Assembly: GCA_029243545.1 (NCBI GenBank)
Contig: JAQWRV010000011.1
Span: 62,001 to 126,000, forward strand
Direction: 5' to 3'
Length of the DNA: 64,000 nucleotides
Source of the DNA: Rhodospirillaceae bacterium
GTDB taxonomy: Bacteria; Pseudomonadota; Alphaproteobacteria; Rhodospirillales; Rhodospirillaceae
Part shown: piece by piece, positions 54,458-63,998 of the stretch
Numbering within the stretch: the first letter of the stretch is position 1
Layout of the letters: every line of letters begins with the position of its first letter
Notes under the pieces: generated by a model
Told to the model about the DNA's origin: nothing
What the model saw: the letters and a program-made list of their open reading frames with translations, nothing else
Databases searched by the model: none
Made by a program: the position numbers and the translations under genes

Positions 54458-55297
54458 ATGAAGTTCGTTTCATACGAATATAGTGAAGGCGTCAAAATAG
54501 GTGCTGTGATTGATGACGGCATCATTGACTTGTCTGATGCCGGGCCAAGCTTGAAGGCTGTGTTGGCAACCGGCCCATTGGACAATCTGATTAAAGTTGC
54601 CGAGTGCCGCTCGCCTTCTGTTGATCTCGATCATGTCGTCCTTCACCAAGTTATTCCCGACACGGAACGCATAATCTGCGTTGGCAAGAATTATCGGGAC
54701 CACGCTAAGGAAATGGGGAGTATATCTCCGACGGTACCAAACCTCTTCATGCGCACAGCACACTCTTTGGTCGGCCATCAACAGTCAGTCCTTAAGCCTA
54801 AGGTCTCCGAGCAGTATGATTTTGAAGGTGAGCTCGCTGTCATTATAGGACGCGGCGGCCGTCATATAGAGGCGGATAAGGCTCTCAGTCATGTGGCGGG
54901 GTATAGCTGCTTTCTGGATGGCACAATGCGCGACTACCAGAAACATTCTTTTACAGCCGGAAAAAACTTTGATTCCTCTGGCGCCTGCGGACCCTGGCTC
55001 GTTCCGGCCCAGGAGATACCAGACCCAGGGGAGCTCAAACTGCAAACCCGAATCAACGGCACTGTCATGCAGGATGCTTCGACGGCAGATATGATTTTCT
55101 CTGTCGCCGAAATTATTTCTTATGTTTCCGAATTCACACATCTCGAGCCTGGAGACGTGTTGGCAACAGGGACTCCGTCAGGTGTCGGCGCCGGGCGCAC
55201 ACCACCGGTTTGGCTGGCACCTGGCGACCATATCGAAGTCGAAATCGAAAGCATCGGCGTCTTGTCAAATACGGTTAAAGCGGAGTCTGAGGTCTGA
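54458..55297 (+). CDS. Fumarylacetoacetate hydrolase family protein
   Basis: 279 residues. Catalytic core: IICVGKNYRDHAKEMGSISP, metal ligands in YDFEGELAVIIGRGG and CFLDGTMRDYQKHSFTAGKN, then DVLATGTPSGVGAGRTPPVW. Family members hydrolyse C-C bonds of acylpyruvates or decarboxylate oxaloacetate-like acids. It follows the TRAP genes after 54 bases, so its substrate may come from what the transporter brings in. Confidence 0.92.
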   Translation: MKFVSYEYSEGVKIGAVIDDGIIDLSDAGPSLKAVLATGPLDNLIKVAECRSPSVDLDHVVLHQVIPDTERIICVGKNYRDHAKEMGSISPTVPNLFMRTAHSLVGHQQSVLKPKVSEQYDFEGELAVIIGRGGRHIEADKALSHVAGYSCFLDGTMRDYQKHSFTAGKNFDSSGACGPWLVPAQEIPDPGELKLQTRINGTVMQDASTADMIFSVAEIISYVSEFTHLEPGDVLATGTPSGVGAGRTPPVWLAPGDHIEVEIESIGVLSNTVKAESEV

Positions 55298-56901
55298 AAG
55301 TCAATCTATGGTTCCTGTGGCTAAAGGTGTTGGGCGTCCCGCTGCTGGCAACGCCGGCGTTCGCACAATCCATCACGGTCGCAGTCGGTGCGGATATAGA
55401 AACCTTAGAGCCCCATCACGCGACGACATTCTCTGATCATGTCATAGCGCGCACGCTTCATCGTGGACTAACCCAATATCAACCCAACGGTACGCTCGGA
55501 CTGGGTCTCGCCGAGAGCTGGGCTATTTCAGGCGATGGCCGCACGTACACCTTCTCCCTAAAGCCGGGTCTAACGTGGTCTGATGGACGACCACTAACCG
55601 CTTCGGATTTTGTTGCGGGAATTGAACATGCGCTTGACCCCATTCGCCCGTCGCCATTTGCGGCAAAGCTGTTCGCAATCGCCATGGCGGGAGACTTCTA
55701 TTATGGACATTTAAAAGAGGGACGAGCACTTGGCGTCAGCGCGCCTGACCCGGCTACCGTTGTAATTAAATTAAGCCGACGTGCTGTTGATTTTCTAGAG
55801 ACGCTCGCACATCCGGTGGCAATGCCAGTTCCCACGCAAGAGCGCACCGCCCTGCACGACGGTACGGTTACCTCAGGTGCTTACTGGGTTGCGCGCGCAA
55901 ACGAAGCGGGTGAGATGGTCCTCGAGTCTATTTCAACTGGACCGGGCCTGGTGGTGCGCACTGTCGGTTCGGTGGTTGACGCATGGAATCTTATGGGCGA
56001 TGACGGTGCGCTTGTTACGGCGGCTCTGCCCGCGGTCACCCCTCCAACCCTGAGCGATCATTCAGATTGGATTCAGGTGGATCGTACACACACTCTTTAC
56101 GCATATGGTGTGAATACGGCGCGTAACCCGTTTAATACCATTGAAGTGCGACACGCTTTGGCGATGGCGATCAACCGGCCAAAGGTGCTTGAAGGCTTAC
56201 CGCAAAACATCGGAGTTCCTGCAAATCAATATGTCCCGCCTTCGGTTATGGGAGAGTTAGGGTCATACAAGGCGCCATTCGCGCCGCTGACCTTTGAAGA
56301 GCGAGAAGCGGTGGCTTCGGCTCTTTTAGCAGAACTGGGGTTTGATCGAGACAATCCACTCCGCGTGAATCTGCGCGTTCCTATAGGAGACATCCATCGT
56401 ACGGCGGCCGAAAGCATTGCGGCTATGTGGGCACATGCCGGCATTTTCACTGATATTATTGAGGCGCCTCTATTCGATCATTGGCGCGCGCTCGAACAGG
56501 GAGATTTTGACGTCGCCTTTATGGTATGGCCCGGCCGCAATGAAATACCGCAAAGCATTCTTGAGCCTTTAAGTCTTGCGGGGGGGCCTTGGAACTTTCC
56601 CCGCTATGCTTTTTCGGAATTTACTGAGCGCCTCAATCGAGCGTTGTCTTACGATAAGGAAATGGTTCGTCTGGGGTGCTACCGTGAAGCGGAGAAGGCC
56701 ATTATCGAAGATCAAGCCCTGATCGCCGTATTCTTTTACCGGCCGCTCTCTCTGGTCTCCCCCGATATCCAGGGGTGGATTGCAAATTCGTCAGGGCAAC
56801 ATCCTCTTTCCGCGCTCACAACGATACCGGATGATGGTGGCGTAAAATTGATGCGGCCCACTTTGCCACAAGCTGTTCCATCGTTCGGTGCAGGCCCCTA
56901 G
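55294..56901 (+). CDS. ABC transporter solute-binding protein, oligopeptide family 5
   Basis: 535 residues if begun at CTG 55294; the first common start codon is GTG 55327. From CTG the N-terminus is a good signal peptide (KVNLWFLWLKVLGVPLLATP, then AFAQ), which GTG would halve, and CTG overlaps the stop of the preceding gene as CTGA with GGAG 8 bases upstream. Family-5 marks: LGLAESWAISGDGRTYTFSL, VRHALAMAINRPKVLEGLP and NRPLSLV-like ending FFYRPLSLVSPDI. It should serve the DppBCDF-like transporter encoded next. Confidence 0.88.
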   Translation: MKVNLWFLWLKVLGVPLLATPAFAQSITVAVGADIETLEPHHATTFSDHVIARTLHRGLTQYQPNGTLGLGLAESWAISGDGRTYTFSLKPGLTWSDGRPLTASDFVAGIEHALDPIRPSPFAAKLFAIAMAGDFYYGHLKEGRALGVSAPDPATVVIKLSRRAVDFLETLAHPVAMPVPTQERTALHDGTVTSGAYWVARANEAGEMVLESISTGPGLVVRTVGSVVDAWNLMGDDGALVTAALPAVTPPTLSDHSDWIQVDRTHTLYAYGVNTARNPFNTIEVRHALAMAINRPKVLEGLPQNIGVPANQYVPPSVMGELGSYKAPFAPLTFEEREAVASALLAELGFDRDNPLRVNLRVPIGDIHRTAAESIAAMWAHAGIFTDIIEAPLFDHWRALEQGDFDVAFMVWPGRNEIPQSILEPLSLAGGPWNFPRYAFSEFTERLNRALSYDKEMVRLGCYREAEKAIIEDQALIAVFFYRPLSLVSPDIQGWIANSSGQHPLSALTTIPDDGGVKLMRPTLPQAVPSFGAGP

Positions 56902-57034
56902 TTCAATTTTGGTTTTGCGCTGAATCAATGAATCTTATCCGCTAAGCCACCGAGGTCTGGCGCGGCGCTGTGCTGCCCGTTATGGTCTTTTTCACCACTA
57001 ATCACGCACTCGCCATCGGACATCCATCACCTCT

Positions 57035-57970
57035 ATGTGGGCTTACTTTACCCGTCGTGTCTTGATCGCCATTCCAACCCTGTGGGTTGTCATCACCGTT
57101 GCTTTTTTCCTGATGCGCTTGGCGCCAGGCGGCCCTTTCGATCAAGAAGCGCCTCTGCCGCCTGAGATTATGGCCAACCTCAAGGCAGCCTACGGGCTCG
57201 ATCAGCCGTTGTGGTGGCAATACTTGAATTATCTTGGCGGCCTGCTCCAGGGCGATTTTGGTCCGTCTTTCAAGTACAAAGACTTCACGGTTACAGAACT
57301 GATCGGCCAAGGTTTCCCCGTCAGTATCCAAAACGGAGTAGCAGCGCTCACTCTCACGATATTGATCGGCATTCCATTGGGGGCGATGGCCGCGCTCCGT
57401 CAAAATAGCAGCGCTGATCACGCGGCTATGACTGTTGCCATGACCGGTATTGTAATTCCCAATTTTGTCGTCGGCCCTTTGTTGGCCCTGGTTTTCGGAA
57501 TATGGCTCAAGGAAACCGTGTTTGCACTTCCGGTCGGCGGGTGGAACAACGGCGCGTTTGAAAACCGGATATTGCCGGTGATTTGTTTGGCTTTACCCTT
57601 CATCGCATATGTTGCGCGCATTACCAGGGCAAGTCTGATCGAAACCCTGCGCACAAATTATGTTCGAACGGCGCGGGCGAAAGGCCTTCCCTTCCGCATG
57701 GTGGTTTTGCGCCACGCTTTCAAGACGGCCATGATCCCCGTGGTGACCTACCTCGGTCCAGCGACTGTGTTTCTGCTCACGGGCTCTATGGTGATCGAGA
57801 CAATTTTCTCGCTACCCGGCATCGGCAGGTATTTTGTTCAGGGTGCGCTGAATCGGGATTACACACTGGTGATGGGTGTTACGATTCTTGCGGCCTCTCT
57901 GGTTATTTTTCTCAATCTCTTCGTCGACCTTGCCTACGCATGGCTTGACCCCAAGGTGCGTTATGAGTGA
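57035..57970 (+). CDS. Oligopeptide-type ABC permease, B subunit
   Basis: 311 residues with six helices. MWAYFTRRVLIAIPTLWVVI at the start and AYGLDQPLWWQYLNYLGGLL are typical of DppB/OppB. The EAA loop is TLRTNYVRTARAKGLPFRMV. It forms half of the channel. Gene order B-C-D-F follows with short or overlapping junctions. Confidence 0.93.
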   Translation: MWAYFTRRVLIAIPTLWVVITVAFFLMRLAPGGPFDQEAPLPPEIMANLKAAYGLDQPLWWQYLNYLGGLLQGDFGPSFKYKDFTVTELIGQGFPVSIQNGVAALTLTILIGIPLGAMAALRQNSSADHAAMTVAMTGIVIPNFVVGPLLALVFGIWLKETVFALPVGGWNNGAFENRILPVICLALPFIAYVARITRASLIETLRTNYVRTARAKGLPFRMVVLRHAFKTAMIPVVTYLGPATVFLLTGSMVIETIFSLPGIGRYFVQGALNRDYTLVMGVTILAASLVIFLNLFVDLAYAWLDPKVRYE

Positions 57971-58886
57971 TGCGCCGGTAACATCAAATCTCCGTGTGCC
58001 GCATTCCGACGCGTTAGACAAAGCAGCGGACGTTGAGGGCCGCAGCTTATGGCAGGATGCCTTCCGTCGCATGCAGGCCAATCGGGCGGCCATGGCCAGC
58101 GCGATCATGCTAATTGTCTTGGCAGTGGTTTGTTTCGTTGGCCCTCTGTTCGTGCCTTGGACCTATGAAGAAATTGACTGGGACCTTCTCGAAGCCACAC
58201 CGCCCAATTTTGAACTCAAGCATTACCTCGGCACAGATTCCTTGGGCCGCGATATGCTGGCGCGCCTCCTTCAAGGAGGGCAGGTGTCTTTCATGGTCGG
58301 AATTTTAGCCACCTCGGTCGCTCTTGTTATCGGCGTTACCGTGGGAGCTATGGCTGGGTTTATCGGCGGCCGCGTGGATCAATTCTTGATGCGGTTTGTT
58401 GACGTCATGTATGCCGTCCCGTTGATGTTTTTCATCATTATTTTGATGGTTGTCTTTGGCCGGAATTTTTATCTGATGTTTCTGGCCATTGGGTTTGTTG
58501 AATGGCTGACGATGTCGCGAATCGTTAGAGGGCAAACACTCACGTTGAGAAATAAGGAGTTCATTGAAGCCGCACGTGCATCAGGTGGGTCAACTACGAG
58601 CATTATTATCCGTCATATCATTCCCAATGTACTTGGTGTGGTGATTGTCTACGTAACATTGACGATCCCGCAAGTTATTCTGTTAGAGAGTTTTTTGAGT
58701 TTTCTTGGGCTCGGTGTTCAGGCGCCGATGACCAGCTGGGGGGCTTTGATCGCTGAAGGTGCGCAGGAAATGGAAATTACGCCCCGCACTTTAATTCTTC
58801 CCGCGGTCTGCCTTTCCACGACATTGTTTTGTTTCAATTTCTTGGGCGACGGGCTCCGTGACGCGCTCGATCCCAAAGATCGCTGA
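57963..58886 (+). CDS. Oligopeptide-type ABC permease, C subunit
   Basis: 307 residues, starting within the end of the B gene. N-terminal soluble arm, then six helices; HYLGTDSLGRDMLARLLQGG and the EAA loop EFIEAARASGGSTTSIIIRH are the DppC hallmarks. The other half of the channel. Confidence 0.93.
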   Translation: MSDAPVTSNLRVPHSDALDKAADVEGRSLWQDAFRRMQANRAAMASAIMLIVLAVVCFVGPLFVPWTYEEIDWDLLEATPPNFELKHYLGTDSLGRDMLARLLQGGQVSFMVGILATSVALVIGVTVGAMAGFIGGRVDQFLMRFVDVMYAVPLMFFIIILMVVFGRNFYLMFLAIGFVEWLTMSRIVRGQTLTLRNKEFIEAARASGGSTTSIIIRHIIPNVLGVVIVYVTLTIPQVILLESFLSFLGLGVQAPMTSWGALIAEGAQEMEITPRTLILPAVCLSTTLFCFNFLGDGLRDALDPKDR

Positions 58887-58891
58887 CGCTT

Positions 58892-59866
58892 ATGTCCACG
58901 GTTCTTGAGATCAATCATCTCACGGTGAGCTTTGATACACCGGACGGCGCCGTGCAGGCTGTGAATGATGTGTCGCTTCTGGTGGAAGAAGGTGAATGTG
59001 TAGGCCTTGTAGGCGAGTCTGGCTCAGGCAAAAGCCAGACGTTTATGGCAGCCATGGGTCTTCTTGCAGACAATGCTACTGTAAGCGGCGCAATTCATTT
59101 TGAAGGTAGCAATCTCCTGACAGCCAACGAGAAAGAACTAAATAAGCTGCGCGGTGAACGTATCGCGATGATCTTCCAAGACCCCATGACGTCATTGACG
59201 CCACATATGAAAATCGGAAGGCAGCTAGCCGAGGTTTTGATAGAACATCGTGGCGTTGGTAAGGCGGAGGCGCGGAAGCAAGCACGTGCAATGCTGGAGA
59301 GAGTTCATTTTCCAGAAGCCGAACGGCGCCTTGATATGTATCCCCATGAATTATCTGGTGGCCTGCGTCAGCGCGTGATGATCGCAATGGCGCTGATGTG
59401 TGAGCCCGCCATGTTAATCGCAGATGAGCCAACGACGGCTTTGGACGTTACTGTCCAGGCGCAAATACTCGACCTTCTCATGGAGATCAAAGATTCGCTC
59501 GGAACAGCAATCGTCCTGATTACCCATGACCTCGGCGTTGTTGCCGGATTGGCAGACCGGGTTGCTGTGATGTACGGCGGGCGGATTGTGGAGAAGGGGG
59601 CCGTGGCCGATATGTTTGAAAGCCCGGCTCACCCTTATACGCAGGGCCTGCTCGCATGCACGCCGCGCCTGGATGAGGACATTACGGCGCTGGTCACGAT
59701 TCCTGGCCAGCCACCCAACGCGCAAAGTCTTCCTGGTGGCTGCAGTTTTCACCCGCGCTGCACATATGTCACCGAGCGTTGTAAAGCTGAGCGGCCTATT
59801 CTAGAGACTACGGCTAAGTATCGCGCCAAGGCCTGCCATCTTGACGCTCTAGAGGCTGCAGAATGA
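58892..59866 (+). CDS. Oligopeptide-type ABC ATPase, D subunit
   Basis: 324 residues. Walker A GLVGESGSGKSQTFMAAMG, Q-loop MIFQDPMTSL, signature LSGGLRQRVMIAMAL, Walker B MLIADEPTTALDVT, H-loop VLITHDLGVVAG. The OppD C-terminal Fe-S-like Cys set is visible in GCSFHPRCTYVTERCKAERP. It overlaps the F gene by 4 bases. Confidence 0.95.
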   Translation: MSTVLEINHLTVSFDTPDGAVQAVNDVSLLVEEGECVGLVGESGSGKSQTFMAAMGLLADNATVSGAIHFEGSNLLTANEKELNKLRGERIAMIFQDPMTSLTPHMKIGRQLAEVLIEHRGVGKAEARKQARAMLERVHFPEAERRLDMYPHELSGGLRQRVMIAMALMCEPAMLIADEPTTALDVTVQAQILDLLMEIKDSLGTAIVLITHDLGVVAGLADRVAVMYGGRIVEKGAVADMFESPAHPYTQGLLACTPRLDEDITALVTIPGQPPNAQSLPGGCSFHPRCTYVTERCKAERPILETTAKYRAKACHLDALEAAE

Positions 59867-60846
59867 GCGAGTCTTTTCTCCAGGTCCGGGATCTTAAGGT
59901 GCATTTCCCGGTGCGCACTGGCGGCATCCTGATTGGCCAATACAGTCCGCTTAAAGCAGTCGACGGTGTAAGTTTTGATCTCAACCCAGGCGAAACGCTG
60001 GGTGTGGTCGGCGAGTCCGGATGTGGCAAGTCCACCCTTGGGCGAGCGGTTCTTCAATTAATTGGCGCTACCGACGGAACCGTGTCCTGGCTGGGTACGG
60101 ATCTTACCTCTTTGGATAAGAAAGAACTCATCGCAGCGCGCGAGAACTTACAAATCGTTTTTCAGGACCCCCTCGCCAGCCTTGACCCACGTATGACGGC
60201 AGGCGACATCATTGCAGAGCCCTTACGCAACTATCGACCGGCCATGACCAAAGCGGAGCGGCGCAAGATGGTCGCAGGCATGATGGAACGCGTTGGTCTA
60301 TTGCCACGCATGATTAATCGGTATCCGCATGAATTTTCGGGCGGTCAGTGTCAGCGCATTGGCATTGCCCGGGCCATGATCCTGCATCCGAAGCTTGTTG
60401 TTTGCGATGAACCGGTGTCTGCCTTAGATGTCTCGATCCAAGCGCAGGTAGTCAATCTGCTAATGGATTTGCAACGCGACCTTGGTTTGTCGCTCCTGTT
60501 TATCAGCCACGATCTTGCCATTGTGCGTCATATCAGTCATCGAGTTCTGGTGTTGTACTTGGGTCGTGTGATGGAGTTGGCTGACAAAGCGTCGATCTAC
60601 GCCACACCACATCACCCCTATACTCAGGCGCTTTTGTCGGCCGTGCCGATTCCCGATCCGGTCAAGGAGCGGGCCAAGGAACGTGTTTTGCTCACAGGGG
60701 ATATTCCGTCACCGCTATACCCGCCGTCCGGTTGCGTGTTCCGGACCCGTTGTCCCAGAGCGACGGCTATTTGTGCTGATGAAGTGCCACAGTTGGAACA
60801 AGCCGGTGCAGGCCATGACGTCGCTTGCCATCATTGGAACACGTAA
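59863..60846 (+). CDS. Oligopeptide-type ABC ATPase, F subunit
   Basis: 327 residues. Walker A GVVGESGCGKSTLGRAVLQ, Q-loop IVFQDPLASLDPRMT, signature FSGGQCQRIGIARAM, Walker B LVVCDEPVSALDVSIQA, H-loop LFISHDLAIVRH. C-terminal Cys pattern in GCVFRTRCPRATAICADEVP. It completes an SBP-B-C-D-F operon. Confidence 0.95.
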   Translation: MSESFLQVRDLKVHFPVRTGGILIGQYSPLKAVDGVSFDLNPGETLGVVGESGCGKSTLGRAVLQLIGATDGTVSWLGTDLTSLDKKELIAARENLQIVFQDPLASLDPRMTAGDIIAEPLRNYRPAMTKAERRKMVAGMMERVGLLPRMINRYPHEFSGGQCQRIGIARAMILHPKLVVCDEPVSALDVSIQAQVVNLLMDLQRDLGLSLLFISHDLAIVRHISHRVLVLYLGRVMELADKASIYATPHHPYTQALLSAVPIPDPVKERAKERVLLTGDIPSPLYPPSGCVFRTRCPRATAICADEVPQLEQAGAGHDVACHHWNT

Positions 60847-60851
60847 GCTCT

Positions 60852-61190
60852 ATGCCGGACCAAGACGATCCGTACTATCGCCTCCATGTATTTTGCTGCA
60901 CCAATGTGCGGCCTGAATCCCATCCGCGCGGGTCATGCGCACGAAAAACATCAGTTCAGTTGCGCGACTACATGAAGAAGAAAGCCAAAACCATGGACGT
61001 CGGCCGGGTGCGCATCAATGCATCGGGCTGCCTCGACCGCTGTGAACTTGGCCCGACTATGGTTATTTATCCGGACGGTATTTGGTACCGCTATGAAACT
61101 GAGGCGGACATAGATGAAATTCTGGACAGCCATGTGAAAGAGGGACAGGTCGTCGAACGGCTGGTCCTAGAAATCGAAGACGGCCCTTAA
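60852..61190 (+). CDS. Thioredoxin-like [2Fe-2S] ferredoxin
   Basis: 112 residues from an ATG 6 bases after the F gene. Cluster ligands in HVFCCTNVRPESHPRGSCAR and INASGCLDRCELGPTMVIYP, the spacing of the thioredoxin-fold 2Fe-2S family. It shuttles electrons in the cytoplasm. Why it is in the peptide-transport operon is unclear; it may serve a dehydrogenase or assembly step elsewhere. Convergent with the SnoaL genes. Confidence 0.92.
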   Translation: MPDQDDPYYRLHVFCCTNVRPESHPRGSCARKTSVQLRDYMKKKAKTMDVGRVRINASGCLDRCELGPTMVIYPDGIWYRYETEADIDEILDSHVKEGQVVERLVLEIEDGP

Positions 61191-61672
61191 GAGCCGTCAG
61201 CTAAGCCTGGAAATAATTCAATCGCAGATCGTCTCGCAGATTGCCGCGCCATAGTCATGAGATCCACCGGCCCTTCCACCAAATGAATGTACCGCCATCC
61301 GTCACTCGTCTTGCGCAGCACGGCGTTCATGCGAACGTCGGCGGAAATTGGTTTCTCGGGAAGATGGCCGGCTTGAGACAAGGTCGCAATCCACCGGCTC
61401 TGATATGACGCTAAGGCGATACCGTCACTCAGAATGCGCACTCGAATGTTGGTGGCTTTGGTTTTGAGGCTGGCCATGGTTTCCCGCGATCGCGACCAAT
61501 AGGCGTCGAGCGCATCCCAGCCAACCAAAGGCTCAGGTGCTTCTTCAGGACAGAGGATCGGTGTCTCCTCAGCGGCGTGCCATAAGGCTTTACGGCCCAC
61601 GAAGTTCATGTCTTTTGAACAGCCCACGTAGGCCAGAACGGTTTCTCTGACCGCCTCGATGTCATCGCTCAT
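61187..61672 (-). CDS. SnoaL/NTF2-like protein
   Basis: 161 residues: RETVLAYVGCSKDMNFVGRK at the start, WDALDAYWSRSRETMASLKT, and the ending MNAVLRKTSDGWRYIHLVEG. A single NTF2 cone domain with ligand pocket. The reaction is unknown. It overlaps the next gene upstream by 4 bases and the ferredoxin gene end by 4 bases. Confidence 0.82.
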   Translation of the reverse strand: MSDDIEAVRETVLAYVGCSKDMNFVGRKALWHAAEETPILCPEEAPEPLVGWDALDAYWSRSRETMASLKTKATNIRVRILSDGIALASYQSRWIATLSQAGHLPEKPISADVRMNAVLRKTSDGWRYIHLVEGPVDLMTMARQSARRSAIELFPGLADGS

Positions 61673-62118
61673 GCTGGTAATCCTTGAGCTGCAACATGCT
61701 GATAAAATTCCTTGAGTTCGACGAGTGGCGCAAGGGGCGATTCAGCATAGTGAGTCAATTTCCAATCAGCGTCCCGGTTCCGCCATACCGCTGTCACCCG
61801 GCAGCGGCCGCCGATAGGGCCGCGATCATCTGAAACGGCCCAATCTAAAACATAAAATACCAAGGCCACGTCATATGCCAGCCGTTTGATGATCATGGAA
61901 TTCGGCCGATGGTGAATCGTACTGAACTGATCACACAGCGCGGTCACATAACGTTCGACAGCAGCGACGCCAATAAGCGCGTCTTCCCGTTCAGCAGGTA
62001 AGTACGTTGCTTCAGAGTCTTGGTCGTCCCATACCGAGAGCACGCCTTCTTTGTCACGGTTGCTCCAGGCCTCAACCCAGCACCGCACGGATTCTTCGAT
62101 TGGTTTTATCTCGCTCAT
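61669..62118 (-). CDS. SnoaL/NTF2-like protein
   Basis: 149 residues: SVRCWVEAWSNRDKEGVLSV, VAAVERYVTALCDQFSTIHH and CRVTAVWRNRDADWKLTHYA. Same fold as its partner but clearly different in sequence. It is chained by 4-base overlaps with the binding protein upstream and the other SnoaL gene downstream. This is a second SnoaL pair in the window. Confidence 0.82.
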   Translation of the reverse strand: MSEIKPIEESVRCWVEAWSNRDKEGVLSVWDDQDSEATYLPAEREDALIGVAAVERYVTALCDQFSTIHHRPNSMIIKRLAYDVALVFYVLDWAVSDDRGPIGGRCRVTAVWRNRDADWKLTHYAESPLAPLVELKEFYQHVAAQGLPA

Positions 62119-63692
62119 GGCGTCAGCTCAATTTCGTCATAGGCGATCACAGCATAATCCTCCCGGTAGTTTTTGACGCGGGGCCCAAGACCGGAAAACT
62201 GAACGCCTTCATGCATCCATATGGCCGGTGCCTGTTCATGGTAATAGCGCATGATGTCTCTCGTTAATGCACTACGTTTATCAATATCTGATTCCATCAT
62301 CGCGGCGTCGATCATTTGTGACACTGTTTCGTCGCAATACCAGGGGTTGCGGTTGATGCAAGAATGAAGACGCAAGGGCCGCAAAGCATCATTTGTCCGC
62401 TCCGCACCATAATTCATACCGAAAGCCTGGCCGCGCCAACTTCCTTCTTGTATGCCGCGGATCAATTGCTGAACTGGTATTCTCTGCAACGTCATAACCA
62501 CACCGACCTTCAACAGGTCTGCAGCAACGCTTTGATAGGACGGGCCCAAGGAAGCCCCTCCACCAATGGTGACTTCAGCGATGAACGAGAATCCGTCAGG
62601 GTATCCTGCTTCTGCAAGCAATGCGCGGGCCCGGTCCGGGTCATAAGGATAGGGGGCAAGTGTATCGTTATAACCAAACACGCCAGCCGTCGTGGGTTGA
62701 CTAGCCGGCCGGTTAAAGCCGCCGAAAAATGCGTCGATGTAAGATTGTTTATTGACGGCATAATTCAACGCTTGGCGCACGCGCACATCTTGCAACGGAT
62801 GGTCGGGTGACAACTGTGGAAAGATTATACTGATGGCGAGCACACTGGCGGCTTTGGAAACGTTTCCCCGGCCTATGCTGGCTTTGATTGTCTCAGTGTC
62901 ATCCAAGCTCATGGATATGACGATGTCGGCCCGCTCGGACAAAATGGCCTGCACCCGTGAAGACGGGTCGGGCAACTGAAGAATTTCCAATGCGTCGACT
63001 TTGGGCGGTCGCCAGCCTTCTGTATGGGCTGCCAGATGCGCTGTTGCTTCCTCCCATTCGACCAACTTGAACGGACCGGTACCGATGGGCTCCAGGGCAA
63101 AACCTTCGCGACCCAAACGGGTCCATTGCCCAGGCTCAACGATGAGAAGGGACTCCATTAACGCTGGCAACAGTGGCGCCGGCGTATGTGTGCGAATGTA
63201 TACCGAGAATTCATCTACTGCTGCCGCGCTTGCTACAACGCCGAGGTCACGAGAAACAGATTCAATACGGCCTTCGTCGCTGGTCAGATAATCGACGGCG
63301 AATACAACGGCATCAGCATTAAACGGAGCGCCGTTGTGAAACACCACGTTTCGCCGAAGGTCAAATCTCCAGGTGAGATCATCAACACGTTCCCACGACG
63401 TTGCTAGCCTGGGCCGCACGTCACCCTCTGAGGTTAGGGCAGTGAGACCTTCGAACATCGCCCGATAGGTATAGATAGTCGGAAATCCCGTTCCTCGATA
63501 CGGATTTCCAAGTGCGGGTGGAAGACTGACGACGCCGAGGCGGAGGGTCGTTTGCGCAGCCTCTGTTATTGGTCGGGTTGACTCACTTTGAACATCGACC
63601 CGTGGCGTTTGGCTTGCGCTAAGGAGCCACACAGCCGACACTACAACACCGGCGATAATAGCACCGGTCGCGAGCAGTCTTTTGAGACTCAT
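62115..63692 (-). CDS. ABC transporter solute-binding protein, peptide/nickel family 5
   Basis: 525 residues. An N-terminal helix RLLATGAIIAGVVVSAVWLL is followed by SASQTPRV, so it is exported or anchored. Markers LATSWERVDDLTWRFDLRRN, VVFHNGAPFNADAVVFAVDY, VRQALNYAVNKQSYIDAFFG and LAEAGYPDGFSFIAEVTIGG. It is a paralogue of the orphan SBP at 14.7-16.2 kb. First gene of a three-gene operon with two SnoaL-like proteins; it probably uses the DppBCDF-like permease across the way. Confidence 0.92.
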   Translation of the reverse strand: MSLKRLLATGAIIAGVVVSAVWLLSASQTPRVDVQSESTRPITEAAQTTLRLGVVSLPPALGNPYRGTGFPTIYTYRAMFEGLTALTSEGDVRPRLATSWERVDDLTWRFDLRRNVVFHNGAPFNADAVVFAVDYLTSDEGRIESVSRDLGVVASAAAVDEFSVYIRTHTPAPLLPALMESLLIVEPGQWTRLGREGFALEPIGTGPFKLVEWEEATAHLAAHTEGWRPPKVDALEILQLPDPSSRVQAILSERADIVISMSLDDTETIKASIGRGNVSKAASVLAISIIFPQLSPDHPLQDVRVRQALNYAVNKQSYIDAFFGGFNRPASQPTTAGVFGYNDTLAPYPYDPDRARALLAEAGYPDGFSFIAEVTIGGGASLGPSYQSVAADLLKVGVVMTLQRIPVQQLIRGIQEGSWRGQAFGMNYGAERTNDALRPLRLHSCINRNPWYCDETVSQMIDAAMMESDIDKRSALTRDIMRYYHEQAPAIWMHEGVQFSGLGPRVKNYREDYAVIAYDEIELTP

Positions 63693-63761
63693 ACTGTCTC
63701 CGCCCCCATATAACTTATTGTCTGTAGACTAGCCGGACTTTGCAGTTAGCGGACAGTATTT

Positions 63762-63998
63762 TTAGGTCCCGGACAAGACTGATGCCGCACCCCGAAGCTC
63801 TGCGATCAACATTTCGCAGCTGGGCAGGTCGTCTTTCTCAGTTTCTAAAATGGCTAGAAATGCTCTGCGTTTGAATGCGTTAACGTCAATATCAGCTGCC
63901 GCTCCTTCGACCCGGGCGGCATCAATCGTGATGTCGATCAGACGCTCCGCCGCATGAAGACGCCCCCAAAGATAATCGTTTTCACGATAAGCCCGGCT
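63762..63998 (-). CDS. Patatin-like protein, C-terminal part (5' end outside window)
   Basis: The last 78 codons of a frame running off the right edge, ending in TAA: NDYLWGRLHAAERLIDITID and FKRRAFLAILETEKDDLPSC. The DYLWGRLHAAERL block resembles the C-terminal region (DUF3376) of patatin-like lipases. The catalytic domain is outside the window, so this is tentative. Confidence 0.55.
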   Translation of the reverse strand, partial: SRAYRENDYLWGRLHAAERLIDITIDAARVEGAAADIDVNAFKRRAFLAILETEKDDLPSCEMLIAELRGAASVLSGT

